Below, piece by piece: positions 17,031 to 26,599 of a stretch of DNA of 54,633 nt. The position numbers and the translations under genes were made by a program. The DNA is taken from assembly GCA_029245345.1 (NCBI GenBank), contig JAQWPM010000026.1, forward strand, positions 1 through 54,633, given 5' to 3'. Every line of letters begins with the position of its first letter. The stretch's first letter is position 1. Source of the stretch: Longimicrobiales bacterium. GTDB taxonomy: Bacteria; Gemmatimonadota; Gemmatimonadetes; Longimicrobiales; Gaopeijiaceae. The notes under the pieces are model-generated. The model made no database searches and had not been told where the DNA came from. It saw nothing but the letters and a program-made list of their open reading frames with translations.

Positions 17031-17955
17031 ATGCTGAAAAACGTCCGATCCTCTGTCCTTAGTCTCACACGCACTCCCGGATACACGATCGCCTTCATTC
17101 TGACCCTGGGACTCGGGATCGGGATGAACACGGCCATCTTCAGCGTCGGAAGTGAGGTCTTCCTCGCGCCGCTCCCGTATCTGGATGCTGATCGCATCAT
17201 GTACGTGCGGCACTCGGCCCAAAGCACCGGGATCCCGAATTTGTCTTTCTCGTTCTTAGAGGTCGACGACCTTCGCACGGCACGGACGTTGGATGAGTTG
17301 GTCGAGTACGGCGATCGGACCTTCACCGTCGTTGGTGACTAGGAACCCCACCGTCTACCGCCCGGCCGCTCAGTCCTCTGCTGGGCCGAGCATTCTTGTG
17401 AAGACGAGTGGCGACCCCGGGCCTCTGTCGGCCAGGGTTCGGGAAGTGGTGCAGAGCCTGGATGCGGATCGGCCGCTGGACCAGGTCGCGACGCTCGAGG
17501 CGCTACGGAACGACAACATCGCCCCGGAGTGTTTGAATGCCACACTCTTCACCGCGTTCGCCGTCCTAGCGCTCTTCATCGCTGCGGTCGGCGTCCTTGG
17601 TGTTCTGGCCTTGGTCAGCCAGCGGACCCAGGAGTTTGGTGTCCGCATGGCGCTGGGTGCCCGACAGGGCCAAGTGCTCGCCATGGTAATGAAGGAGGGA
17701 GCGCTTCTCGCGATTGGCTCACTCGTCGCGGGAGGACTGGCCGCGCTCGGTCTTTCCCGTTTCTTAGTCGGGTTCTTGTTCGAGGTCGAAGTTACGGACC
17801 CTACCACGTATCTGAGCGTCGGTGCAGTTCTGTGCCTCGTCGCATTGGTGGCGGCTTATGTACCCGCCAGGCGCGCGACGCTTGTGGATCCCATGGAGGC
17901 GCTCCGCTCGGAGCAGCTCTTTCGGGCATTTCGGGTCCAGCTTGATTGGGGGTGA
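17031..17955 (+). pseudogene. ADOP/MacB-type ABC permease with the middle deleted
   Basis: The first ~103 codons (17031-17339) encode a permease N-terminus: SLTRTPGYTIAFILTLGLGIGMNTAIFSV, a first transmembrane helix, then the start of the periplasmic domain. A stop follows at 17340-17342. The rest (17341-17955) is in another frame and encodes the C-terminus, NPTVYRPAAQSS followed by an FtsX domain with three helices, QEFGVRMALGARQGQVL and YVPARRATLVDPMEALRSE. Intact orphan permeases of this family have about 800 residues with two FtsX domains. Here ~450 residues are gone and the frame is shifted at the junction. It is clearly a decayed gene. Confidence 0.85.
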
Positions 17956-19547
17956 GCCTCTCTCGACCTTTGGAGAGACTCGCCTTGTCTCTTTTAGGCC
18001 CATCCTCCGTGCCCGAACCGCTTGATCACGCTTCTACGAAACGGGCCCCTGTGGTGCAAAACACCGACGGGGCTGCCTTCCCGTGGATGGAGGTCGAGCG
18101 AGCGACCGGGTCTCCCACGATTGCAGGTAATGTGCTCGGACTCCAGTTCGAGGGGTCGAGCACATTCGAAGCGTGGATCGACGCGATCGACTCTGCGCAG
18201 CGCTTCGTCTATTTCGAGAACTACCTGGTCCGGGATGATCGGGTGGGACGAGCCTTCCGGGACGTGTTGGTGAGGAAGGCCCGAGAGGGCGTTCCCGTCT
18301 GCCTCGTATACGACTGGCTTGGTTGTTGGGCGACCCCCCGCTCCTATTGGAAACCGCTCATCCAGGCAGGGGCGCAGGTGCGGGCTTTCAATCGCCCATC
18401 TCTGGGCTTAGGAAACCCTTTCGGTGCGGTGCAGCGAGATCACCGGAAGCTGGTCGTCATCGACGGCGATGTCTGTTTCGTAGGTGGCTTCTGCCTAGGT
18501 GACGAATGGGCTGGCACCAAGACCGAAGCTCCGTGGCGGGACACGGGGATCGAGATCAGAGGGCCTGCTGCCCTTTCCGCGGCGCGTGCCTTCGAGGCCA
18601 TGTGGGATCAGGAAGGAGATCCCCTCTTTTTTTCCTCCACTGTGCCGAAAACCGAACCGCCCGGAGATACCCCGGTGTGGCTCATCGAGGGAGAGCCGGG
18701 GAAGGCGCGAGTTTATCGAACCTTGCATCTTGCGGCCGCTCGTGCCCGTCAGCGCATCTGGATCACCGATGCGTATTTCGTCGCACCTCGGTCCATCTCC
18801 GAGGCGCTCGGTGCGGCGGCGCAGCAGGGGGTCGACGTTCGTATTCTGGTGCCCGCCCATAACAATTGGCCGCTCGTAGGGTCCTTATCCAGAGGGGGAT
18901 ATCGATTCCTTCTCGAATCGGGGGTGCGTGTCTTCGAGTGGCAGGGGCCCATGATCCACGCTAAGACGTCCGTGGTAGACGGTACCTGGTGCCGGGTTGG
19001 GTCGAGCAATCTGAATTCGGCCAGCCTCATGGGGAACTGGGAGCTCGATGTCGGCGTTCTGGATGTGAGTCTCGCAGGACAGTTGGAGGGGCTCTTCCTT
19101 GCGGACTTGGCGTCTTCGTCCGAAATCGTACTCCCCGGGAGAGGGCACGGCGGGCCGGCTCGAGTGGTGCAGGGCAGAGTGGACACGAAATCGTTGGATC
19201 CGCAAGGCACGTTGCCGGAAAGACTGGAACAGCAAATTCGGTCGATGGGAAGTACGCCAGGACAGATTAGAATGGCGCCTTTGTTTCGCGCGAGTGCGGC
19301 ACTCGGCGAAGCCTTGGCTGGGGACCGCACGCTTGGGAGAGAGGACCGTACCGTGCTCGGTACGGTGTCCGTCTTCATCATCGCGTTGGCAGTGTTCGCG
19401 GCGGCGCTCCCGGTCGTGGTGGGGTGGATCGTGGCATTTGTGGCAGGGTGGTTCGGCTTGACTACGGCAATTCGCGCGTATCTTCAGGCGCGCAGAGCAA
19501 ACGCCGAGGAGCGCAAAGCCGCGCTCGAAGACGGCGCACAGACATAG
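17946..19547 (+). CDS. cardiolipin synthase-like phospholipase D family protein
   Basis: This is a 533-residue enzyme with two HKD half-sites: RDHRKLVVIDGDVCFVGGFC near residue 160 and MIHAKTSVVDGTWCRVGSSNLNS near residue 335. Cardiolipin synthases of this class join phosphatidyl groups at the inner membrane. There are no N-terminal transmembrane helices as in ClsA. Instead two C-terminal hydrophobic segments (VFIIALAVFAAALPVVVGWI and the following IVAFVAGWFGL) could anchor it. The TTG at 17946 overlaps the permease remnant; GTG 17952 or a later start are alternatives, since no good ribosome-binding site decides it. Confidence 0.85.
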   Translation: MGVSLSRPLERLALSLLGPSSVPEPLDHASTKRAPVVQNTDGAAFPWMEVERATGSPTIAGNVLGLQFEGSSTFEAWIDAIDSAQRFVYFENYLVRDDRVGRAFRDVLVRKAREGVPVCLVYDWLGCWATPRSYWKPLIQAGAQVRAFNRPSLGLGNPFGAVQRDHRKLVVIDGDVCFVGGFCLGDEWAGTKTEAPWRDTGIEIRGPAALSAARAFEAMWDQEGDPLFFSSTVPKTEPPGDTPVWLIEGEPGKARVYRTLHLAAARARQRIWITDAYFVAPRSISEALGAAAQQGVDVRILVPAHNNWPLVGSLSRGGYRFLLESGVRVFEWQGPMIHAKTSVVDGTWCRVGSSNLNSASLMGNWELDVGVLDVSLAGQLEGLFLADLASSSEIVLPGRGHGGPARVVQGRVDTKSLDPQGTLPERLEQQIRSMGSTPGQIRMAPLFRASAALGEALAGDRTLGREDRTVLGTVSVFIIALAVFAAALPVVVGWIVAFVAGWFGLTTAIRAYLQARRANAEERKAALEDGAQT

Positions 19548-19556
19548 AGAGAGAAT

Positions 19557-20288
19557 GTGAACGAAATAGAAGTCGGTATTTTTATCGCTTTTACGGCCGG
19601 AATTTTCTCATTCCTGTCTCCGTGCGTTTTACCTCTTGTGCCCAGTTATCTGACGCTGGTCACCGGCATGAGTCTGGAAGACCTGGAAGCGGGCGTGAAC
19701 CGGAAGGCGACGTTCGTCCACTCGCTCCTTTTCGTGCTCGGGTTCAGCGTGATCTTCATTCTGCTGGGAGCGTCGGCGTCGTTCTTGGGGCAGTTTTTTC
19801 GACAGTACGAGATCTGGATCGCGCGGGTCGGCGGACTGGTCATCATCGTTCTTGGCTTACACCTGTCCGGTCTGTTCAAAATCACGCCGCTCATGCGCGA
19901 GAAGCGCATGCATTTCAAAAACAAGCCGGCGGGTTACATCGGGACATTCGGGGTCGGTATGGCATTTGGTGCAGGGTGGACGCCCTGCATTGGGCCCATC
20001 CTCGGCGCCATTCTGACCTACGGCTTCTCGCAGGACACGATGTGGGCAGGGGTTGGGTTGCTGACCGTCTACTCCGCGGGGCTCGCGATCCCGTTCCTGA
20101 TCGCGTCTCTCGCTCTCGACTCGTTCCTACAGGCTTTCAAGAAATTCCGCCGCTGGATTCCGGTGGTGGAAAAAGCCTCAGGAATCATGCTCGTGCTGCT
20201 GGGCATCCTCCTGCTTACCGGAAAGTTCACCGTGCTAACGGCCGTTCTCGCGCGCTTTACGCCTGAATTTATTCAGAATCGGATCTAG
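19557..20288 (+). CDS. ccdA: CcdA/DsbD-type thiol-disulfide membrane transporter
   Basis: CcdA carries reducing equivalents across the inner membrane for cytochrome c maturation and periplasmic thiol reduction. The 243-residue protein has six predicted helices. The two redox cysteines sit in FSFLSPCVLPLVPSY (helix 1) and GAGWTPCIGPILGAI (helix 4), the hallmark positions. The GTG start is 10 bases after the upstream stop, with GAGAGA just before it. The partner thioredoxin-like proteins and cytochrome maturation genes are not in this window. Confidence 0.92.
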   Translation: MNEIEVGIFIAFTAGIFSFLSPCVLPLVPSYLTLVTGMSLEDLEAGVNRKATFVHSLLFVLGFSVIFILLGASASFLGQFFRQYEIWIARVGGLVIIVLGLHLSGLFKITPLMREKRMHFKNKPAGYIGTFGVGMAFGAGWTPCIGPILGAILTYGFSQDTMWAGVGLLTVYSAGLAIPFLIASLALDSFLQAFKKFRRWIPVVEKASGIMLVLLGILLLTGKFTVLTAVLARFTPEFIQNRI

Positions 20289-20295
20289 AGCGGGG

Positions 20296-22089
20296 TCAAT
20301 CGCCGCCGGTCGCGGCCACTTCGGACTCCAAGACTTCTTGTCGTAGCTGACGTTCGAGCAGCCTAGCGTAGGTCCCCTCAGTTCCGAGGAGCTCGGCGTG
20401 CGTTCCCCGCTCGACGATCATCCCGTCTTCGAGAACTAGGATGCGATCTGCGTTCATGACCGCTGACACGCGGTGGCTGATAATGAACGACGTCCGGCCC
20501 TTCATCACGCTTCGGAGATCTTCCAGAATCCTGGCTTCAGTGTGTGTATCCACCGCACTAAGGGCGTCGTCGAGAACGAGAACGAGCGGGTCGCGGGCGA
20601 GGGCGCGAGCCAATGTCGCGCGCTGTTTTTGTCCGCCTGAAAGATTGATCCCACGTTCGCCCAGCATGGTGTCGTAGGCCTTTGGGAAGGCTTGGATCTG
20701 ATCGTGAAGCTGCGCGATCCCGGTAGCGTCGGTGATCACGTCGGCAGGCTCGCCCGACTCTGACAACAACGGAATATCGTCCGATAGCCCTAGCCCCACA
20801 TTGTGGGCGATCGTGTCGGAGAAGAGGAAGGAATCCTGCGGAACCACGCCTAGGCGGAGTCTCAACTCGGCTGGATCCACTTGACCGAGGGAGATCTCAT
20901 CCAGGAGCACAGCTCCTTCGGTCGGATCGTAGATCCGGGCGATGAGGGACACGAGCGTGCTCTTCCCGGAACCCGTGGGTCCAATGATGGCGATGGTCTC
21001 GCCTGCTTCGGCCACGAAGTTGATTCCCGACAGGACCATACGCTCCGTATCCGGATACCGGAACGACACGTTTCGGAATTCGATTCGACCGTGCGCTCCT
21101 TCGATCGACACGGGATCCGCCGGCACGGCGACCGTCGGTTCCGCACGGAGTATTTTGTTCAGGCGGCCCATAGAAGCGGCGCCGCGTTGGTAAAGGTTCA
21201 CGACCCACCCGAACGCGATCATTGGCCAGATCAGGAGTGTCAAGTAGAACCCGAACGCCACGAAGTCACCCAGTGACATGCTCCCGGCCATCACCTCGAG
21301 CGCACCGAACCAGGTCACGACGACCATGGCAGTCCCAGCGACGAACATCAGGATGGGGTGAAATGCGCCGGCCGTGATCACGAGGCGCATGTTCTTGCTG
21401 CGGTACTCCTTGTTGAAGGCGTCGAATTGTCGTGATTGTTCAGCTTCTTGGGTGTAGGCCCGAACGAGTCGAACCCCGGTCAGATTCTCCTGAACAAAGG
21501 TCGACAGGGACGAGAATTGCTCTTGAATCTCCTCGAACCTGCGGTGGATAATTCGGCCGAACCCGATCACGAACGGTGGGAGAACGACCATCGGGACCAT
21601 GGCGAGCAGGGTCAGCTTGGGGCTCAGCCAGATCATCAGCGAGGAGGCGAACACGAAGCTCACAGCGGTGTTCACCGTGTACATGATTGCCGGACCGACT
21701 GCCATCCTCACCGCGAGCGTGTCATTCGTGGCGCGGCTCATGAGGTCGCCGGTCCGTGTCACGTTGTAGAAGGCTGCGTCGAGACTCAGCAGGTGTCGGA
21801 AGAAGTTGTCCCGCAGGTCGCACTCGATCCTGCGACTCATGCCGTTGAGCAGTTCGCGCATGCCGTATCGGGCCGCGCCCCCGAACAGGGCCGCGAGGAC
21901 GATGAGCCCGGCGTATGATCCGATACGCCCAGCGGTCGTTCCCGGTTCGGACAGGCTGTCGATGGCCAACTTGATGAGGTAGGGGCCCGCGATCTGAAAC
22001 AGATTCGCGAAGAAAACGAGCACCACTCCCCAGTAGAACGACCGCATGTACGGTCGGAAGTACGGAAGAATCGTGCGCAGTTCACCCAT
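20296..22089 (-). CDS. ABC exporter, fused permease-ATPase (MsbA-like half transporter)
   Basis: The 597-residue chain has an N-terminal six-helix type IV transmembrane domain (residues ~15-310, including FANLFQIAGPYLIKLAIDS). The C-terminal nucleotide-binding domain follows, with Walker A GPTGSGKST, Q-loop VPQDSFLF, signature LSGGQKQR, Walker B LVLVLDDALSAVD and a switch-region HRVSAV. It works as a homo- or heterodimer. Family members export lipids, peptides or drugs; the substrate is not determinable here. It is convergent with ccdA (7 bp between stops) and ends 12 bp from the gamma-glutamyltransferase stop side of the same strand. Confidence 0.92.
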   Translation of the reverse strand: MGELRTILPYFRPYMRSFYWGVVLVFFANLFQIAGPYLIKLAIDSLSEPGTTAGRIGSYAGLIVLAALFGGAARYGMRELLNGMSRRIECDLRDNFFRHLLSLDAAFYNVTRTGDLMSRATNDTLAVRMAVGPAIMYTVNTAVSFVFASSLMIWLSPKLTLLAMVPMVVLPPFVIGFGRIIHRRFEEIQEQFSSLSTFVQENLTGVRLVRAYTQEAEQSRQFDAFNKEYRSKNMRLVITAGAFHPILMFVAGTAMVVVTWFGALEVMAGSMSLGDFVAFGFYLTLLIWPMIAFGWVVNLYQRGAASMGRLNKILRAEPTVAVPADPVSIEGAHGRIEFRNVSFRYPDTERMVLSGINFVAEAGETIAIIGPTGSGKSTLVSLIARIYDPTEGAVLLDEISLGQVDPAELRLRLGVVPQDSFLFSDTIAHNVGLGLSDDIPLLSESGEPADVITDATGIAQLHDQIQAFPKAYDTMLGERGINLSGGQKQRATLARALARDPLVLVLDDALSAVDTHTEARILEDLRSVMKGRTSFIISHRVSAVMNADRILVLEDGMIVERGTHAELLGTEGTYARLLERQLRQEVLESEVAATGGD

Positions 22090-22101
22090 GGAGGACTCTA
22101 C

Positions 22102-23862
22102 CTAATGCCCAACCGCACGACCCCCGCGCCGTGGGTCCGACCAACCGGTAAGCACACCATCTACGATGAGGATCATCTGGGCGTCACCGGATACGTCTCC
22201 ACGCTCGACCGTCGTATGTCCGAGGGCCTCGAGCTCGAGCCGCGTGGCAGGTTCGAGCGACGCCGGCTCGAAGTAAATCTGATCCGGTAGATGTTGATGA
22301 TGGACGCGCGGTGCCTGGACGGCCTCAACGACGTTCATCCCGTGATCAATGACATTCGAGATCGTCTGGAAGACCGTCGTGATGATCGTTGAGCCGCCCG
22401 GTGTGCCGGTCACCATTTTCAGCTTTCCGTCAGGCCCCACGACGATGGACGGCGTCATCGCGGACAGCATCCGTTTTCCTGGGCCGACGGCGTTGTTTTC
22501 GCCTTGGACGAGCCCGAACTGATTCGGGGTTCCTGGTTTTGCAGCGAAGTCATCCATCTCGTTATTGAGCACGAAACCGGCGCCGGTCACGGTCACCTTG
22601 CTGCCGTACCACGAGTTGATCGTGGTGGTCACCGAGACCGCATTGCCTTGTGCGTCGACGATCGAATAGTGCGTGGTGTTCTCCCCTTCGTTCGGGCCTT
22701 CCTCCATCCCTGGACCGATCTCGGAGGACGGGGTGGCTGCACCGTGGGAGATTGTACTGGCACGCTCCCTGGCATACGCCGCCGAAGTCATTCGCTCGAG
22801 CGGCATATCGATGAAATCAGGGTCGGCTAGGTAGTGGTTTCGGTCCGCGTAGGCGCGCTTCCACGCTTCCGCGAGAAGATGGATCGACTCCGTCGAATTC
22901 CAACCTGTGGCGGACAGGTCGTACCCTTCCAGTATGTTGGCCATCTCCGCCATCGTGGCCCCGCCCGACGAAGACGGTGGCATTGAGAGAACCGTGTGGC
23001 CGTGATAAGTGAAGGAAACTGGATCCCTCCAGGCGGCGGTGTAAGATTCGAGATCCTCATGTGTGATGATCCCATCGCCGCGCTGCATTTCTGCAACGAT
23101 CAGATCTGCAGTTTCCCCACGATAGAAGCCGTCCGGTCCTTGGTCGCGTATACGCCCAAGGGTCACCGCTAGGTCAGGCTGATGCAGTGTGTCGCCGACG
23201 GCCGGCGGACTTCCGTCGTTCGGGAGGAACTGATCGGCGGAAGCCTGGAAGCGAGAGAGTGCGTCCACCATCGTGCTGCTCAAGGAGCCCAGGAAGCGTT
23301 GCCGCACCGGGAAGCCGTTCGCGAGTTGCACAGAGGGCTCGACGAGTGCGGTCCAATTCATGGAGCCAAAGCGTTCGTGGGCAGCCCACATGCCAGCGAC
23401 AGATCCGGGAACACCTACCGCGAGATGCCCCGCGACCGACTTGTCTGTCAGGTTGCCGTCTTCGTCCAGATACATGTCGCGGGTGGCAGCCATCGGGGCC
23501 TTCTCACGAAAATCGAGTGCAGCCGATGAGCCGTCCGCCATGCGCACCATCATGAAGCCGCCCCCGCCGATGTTGCCTGCCTCCGGGTTCACGACAGCCA
23601 GAGCGAACTGTACGGCGATCGCAGCGTCGACCGCGTTTCCGCCGGCTTCGAGGATGTCCACGCCGACGCGGCTCGCGAGCTCATCCGTTGTCACCACCAT
23701 GCCGTTGGCGGCCGTTACCGGTTCTGGTGTGGTCCGGTACAACCACCCGGCGGCAAAGAGCGGAGCGTCGGCAGGTTCCACGTCTGAACATGCCGTCGCT
23801 GAGATGATGGTCAGCGCCGCGAGAATGGAGAGGTTGGTGATGAGACGAGTCGTACGAAGCAT
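22102..23862 (-). CDS. ggt: gamma-glutamyltransferase, probable lipoprotein
   Basis: Ggt cleaves gamma-glutamyl bonds (glutathione and related compounds) outside the cytoplasm. It is made as a precursor that self-cleaves before a catalytic Thr. The likely start at 23862 gives 586 residues. The N-terminus (MLRTTRLITNLSILAALTII) ends in SATACSD, a plausible lipobox. Motifs include DILEAGGNAVDAAIA, GNIGGGGFMMVR, DFREKAP, and PPSSSGGATMAEMANILEG. The processing site is ENTTHYSIVDAQGNAVSVTTT, where a Thr before HYS is the expected nucleophile, and SMPPSSSGG lies upstream. The C-terminal small subunit contains GTPGGSTIITTVFQ. It lies just upstream of the ABC exporter on the same strand. Confidence 0.93.
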   Translation of the reverse strand: MLRTTRLITNLSILAALTIISATACSDVEPADAPLFAAGWLYRTTPEPVTAANGMVVTTDELASRVGVDILEAGGNAVDAAIAVQFALAVVNPEAGNIGGGGFMMVRMADGSSAALDFREKAPMAATRDMYLDEDGNLTDKSVAGHLAVGVPGSVAGMWAAHERFGSMNWTALVEPSVQLANGFPVRQRFLGSLSSTMVDALSRFQASADQFLPNDGSPPAVGDTLHQPDLAVTLGRIRDQGPDGFYRGETADLIVAEMQRGDGIITHEDLESYTAAWRDPVSFTYHGHTVLSMPPSSSGGATMAEMANILEGYDLSATGWNSTESIHLLAEAWKRAYADRNHYLADPDFIDMPLERMTSAAYARERASTISHGAATPSSEIGPGMEEGPNEGENTTHYSIVDAQGNAVSVTTTINSWYGSKVTVTGAGFVLNNEMDDFAAKPGTPNQFGLVQGENNAVGPGKRMLSAMTPSIVVGPDGKLKMVTGTPGGSTIITTVFQTISNVIDHGMNVVEAVQAPRVHHQHLPDQIYFEPASLEPATRLELEALGHTTVERGDVSGDAQMILIVDGVLTGWSDPRRGGRAVGH

Positions 23863-23984
23863 GGATGAGCCCATGTTGGGGAATGCGGTGTAGCGTACTT
23901 CGCGCGTTGCCGCGCTCACGCGCCTTGGGGTACTGTTTGGGTGCCCGACAAGATCTGTCCGCCTCAATCTACCGACAAGCGCCC

Positions 23985-24884
23985 ATGCGGGATCCCCGCC
24001 TCACAGAACAGCGCAATCCCCAGTCGATGAAGATCGATGAGCTCGATCCGTTGGATATCGTCGACCTGATAAACTCCGAAGACCGTGGAGTCGCGGAGGC
24101 TGTGGGTGCCGAACGAGCTGCGATCGCGGAAGCCGTGACGCTCGCTGAGCGAGCGTTTCGAGGCGGCGGGCGACTCGTTTATGTGGGAGCTGGCACCTCG
24201 GGGAGGCTCGGCGTGCTCGATGCTTCCGAGATGCCCCCCACGTACGGCACCGACCCGTCTATGGTGCGCGGTGTGATCGCAGGAGGACTCGAGGCGCTGG
24301 TGAAGTCTCAGGAGGGCGCGGAAGATCATCCGAAGGACGGAGCGCTTGCCGTCGATGCACTCGATGTGGACGGGCGGGATTTCGTATTGGGAATCGCCGC
24401 TTCGGGCTCCACTCCTTATGTGCATGGTGCCCTCGCCCGTGCTAAAGAACGCGGTGCGGCGACTGGCTTCTTGTTGTGCACTCCGCCTTCGGACGAACTC
24501 CGCACGTTGCACGACGTCGTGATCGCCCCACTGGTCGGCCCGGAGGTCATCACAGGATCGACTCGCATGAAAGCGGGAACTGCCACCAAGCTCGTGCTCA
24601 ACACGATCACGACAGGCGCGATGATCCGAATGGGGAAGGTCTTCGGGAATTTGATGGTTGATTTGCAAGTTACCTGCGCCAAGCTGCAAGACCGTGGAGA
24701 GCGGATACTGTGTGAGATGGCCGGGGTCACCCGAGAAGAGGCGACTGCGCTTCTCGACCAGTCCAAGGGCAGTGTGAAAGTCGCTCTGGTGATGGGCAGG
24801 CTCGGTGTTTCGTCGGATGAGGCCACAGCTCTATTGGCCGAAGAAGATGGGCAGGTGGCCCAGGTGCTTGGAGCGAAACCATGA
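23985..24884 (+). CDS. murQ: N-acetylmuramic acid 6-phosphate etherase
   Basis: MurQ cleaves the lactyl ether of MurNAc-6-phosphate to GlcNAc-6-phosphate in peptidoglycan recycling. The chosen ATG gives 299 residues, the usual family length. It begins with TEQRNPQSMKIDELDPLDIVD, followed by a SIS sugar-isomerase fold: GGRLVYVGAGTSGRLGVLDASEMPPTYG and GIAASGSTPYV. The signature GPEVITGSTRMKAGTATKLVLN is complete. Its 3' end overlaps the next gene by ATGA, so the two are translationally coupled. No MurNAc transporter or anhydro-MurNAc kinase is adjacent. Confidence 0.95.
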   Translation: MRDPRLTEQRNPQSMKIDELDPLDIVDLINSEDRGVAEAVGAERAAIAEAVTLAERAFRGGGRLVYVGAGTSGRLGVLDASEMPPTYGTDPSMVRGVIAGGLEALVKSQEGAEDHPKDGALAVDALDVDGRDFVLGIAASGSTPYVHGALARAKERGAATGFLLCTPPSDELRTLHDVVIAPLVGPEVITGSTRMKAGTATKLVLNTITTGAMIRMGKVFGNLMVDLQVTCAKLQDRGERILCEMAGVTREEATALLDQSKGSVKVALVMGRLGVSSDEATALLAEEDGQVAQVLGAKP

Positions 24885-26599
24885 GCCGTAGGTTGGGCCA
24901 GGAGACTCCGGACGACGCACCCGACGACACCAAGAAGCGCAATCTGAGGTGGCTTCCTCTTGGGGTCACGCTCTTCCTTTCAACGGTCATCGTTGGGGCA
25001 GCGTTCAATCCTGCTCCCCACACCGGAGGGGACAACGCGGCCTATGTCTCGCTTGCCTATTCGCTTGTTGTGGATGGGAGCTATACCGAGGCTTTCGATC
25101 CTGCAGGCCTGCCACATACGAAATACCCACCGGTCTTTCCAGGATTGCTGGCCGTGCTCGTTCTCCTTGGGGCTCGGACATGGGTTGCTCTGAAGCTGGT
25201 CACGGCCGCGTCCACTGTTGCCTGTGTGGGCTGTACGTATTTGTGGGCTGAGCGACGTCTTGGAACGCTCGCCGCTATGGGAGTCGGGATGGCCTTGGCA
25301 GTTTCCTCAGCGGTCGTCTACTACAGCCATTGGATTCTGTCGGACCCTCTCTTTGTCGCTTTGACCGTGGCCGCACTCTGGCTCCTAGAGTGGTCGGAAG
25401 AAGAAGGCGCGCCAAGGGCGGCGCTGGTCGGCGGAGTGGTCGCGGTCGGACTCGCATACTTCACTAGATCCGCGGGACTCCCTCTGTTGGTGGCGCTCGT
25501 CGCGTGGCTCGTGCTGCGGAAGAAGTGGAAGGCGCTCGGCGCCAGCACGGCCGCCCTCGGAATTCCGGTGCTGCTGTGGTGGCTACGCGGACGTGGAGAG
25601 GGAGTAGGTGACTACGGGGCGGAGCTATGGATGGTCGATCCCTATCAGCCCGCACTGGGGAATGTTGACGCCGCTGGGCTCGTGGGCCGCGTGGTTGGGA
25701 ATGCTTGGGGATACGTCAGCCTACACGGCCCTGCTGGCATCCTTGGCGTGCGGGAAGGGGGAGCGATGCTCCTGTTTGGTGTCGTGCTGACAACGTTGGC
25801 GCTGGCCGGCTGGGTGCGGCAGGCCCGGAAGGGCATCGGAGTCACCGAACTCTTCGTGCCTCTCTATGGAGGGCTCATCCTCCTCTGGCCGGAGGTCTGG
25901 TCGGGCGACCGCTTCGCCTTGCCCCTCTATCCGGTGTTCTTTCTGTATGCTGCGTCCATGCTGCGCTTCCTTGGCGGGCACGTGGGGAGCTGGGGCGTGA
26001 GGGGGTTGGCCGTCGTCGCGATGGCTGTGGTCGTTCTGCCCGCAGGGAAGTCGTGGTTGTCTTCCGTTGATCAGGCGTCGGCGTGTGTGCTAGCGACGCG
26101 GGCCAACGGTCCATGGGCGTGCTACGGCCCCGGCCAGCAGGACTTTGCCGCGGCGGCTACCTGGATCGGTGAAGCCGCGCCCGACGGCTCAGTGGTTCTC
26201 TCTCGGAAGCCCAGAATGTTCTTCGTGCTCTCGGGAGTCCCGAGTAGGGTCTTCCCATTCAGTGAAGATCCCGCCGTACATCTTGCAGAAGCCGATGCCC
26301 TCGGGGCGGATCTAGTACTGTTCGACCGGTGGGACGGACTTGCGGGCCGTTACCTGGGCTCTGCGCTCTCGCGATATCCGGAGGCGTTTTGCTCCGTGAG
26401 GACCTTCGGAGACCCGCAGGCTCCGACCTATCTCTTCGGTGTTCGCGCTGCTACCCAACGGGGAGCATCTGGCGGAGGAGGGGAAGAAGTCCGTATTGGC
26501 AAATGCCCCGACCGAACCTTCATCGGCGCTTTGGCCAGTGCGGATTATTCGTCGTCGACTTCGATGCGAATTCCGTTGCTCGATGGACTCGACCCATAG
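24881..26599 (+). CDS. multi-pass membrane glycosyltransferase-like protein (GT-C/ArnT-type)
   Basis: This 572-residue protein has about eleven hydrophobic helices and a soluble C-terminal part. The first periplasmic loop carries GGDNAAYVSLAYSLV and HTKYPPVFPGLLAVL, resembling the acidic catalytic loop and YPP turn of GT-C enzymes that use polyprenyl-phosphate sugars. A second signature, SHWILSDPLFVALTVAALWLL, is common in the PMT/ArnT-like group. The acceptor is unknown. The ATGA overlap with murQ indicates coexpression. The 3' end overlaps the convergent hypothetical gene by 55 bp, and the last ~40 residues look unlike a membrane-protein tail, so the stop region deserves care. Confidence 0.75.
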   Translation: MSRRLGQETPDDAPDDTKKRNLRWLPLGVTLFLSTVIVGAAFNPAPHTGGDNAAYVSLAYSLVVDGSYTEAFDPAGLPHTKYPPVFPGLLAVLVLLGARTWVALKLVTAASTVACVGCTYLWAERRLGTLAAMGVGMALAVSSAVVYYSHWILSDPLFVALTVAALWLLEWSEEEGAPRAALVGGVVAVGLAYFTRSAGLPLLVALVAWLVLRKKWKALGASTAALGIPVLLWWLRGRGEGVGDYGAELWMVDPYQPALGNVDAAGLVGRVVGNAWGYVSLHGPAGILGVREGGAMLLFGVVLTTLALAGWVRQARKGIGVTELFVPLYGGLILLWPEVWSGDRFALPLYPVFFLYAASMLRFLGGHVGSWGVRGLAVVAMAVVVLPAGKSWLSSVDQASACVLATRANGPWACYGPGQQDFAAAATWIGEAAPDGSVVLSRKPRMFFVLSGVPSRVFPFSEDPAVHLAEADALGADLVLFDRWDGLAGRYLGSALSRYPEAFCSVRTFGDPQAPTYLFGVRAATQRGASGGGGEEVRIGKCPDRTFIGALASADYSSSTSMRIPLLDGLDP

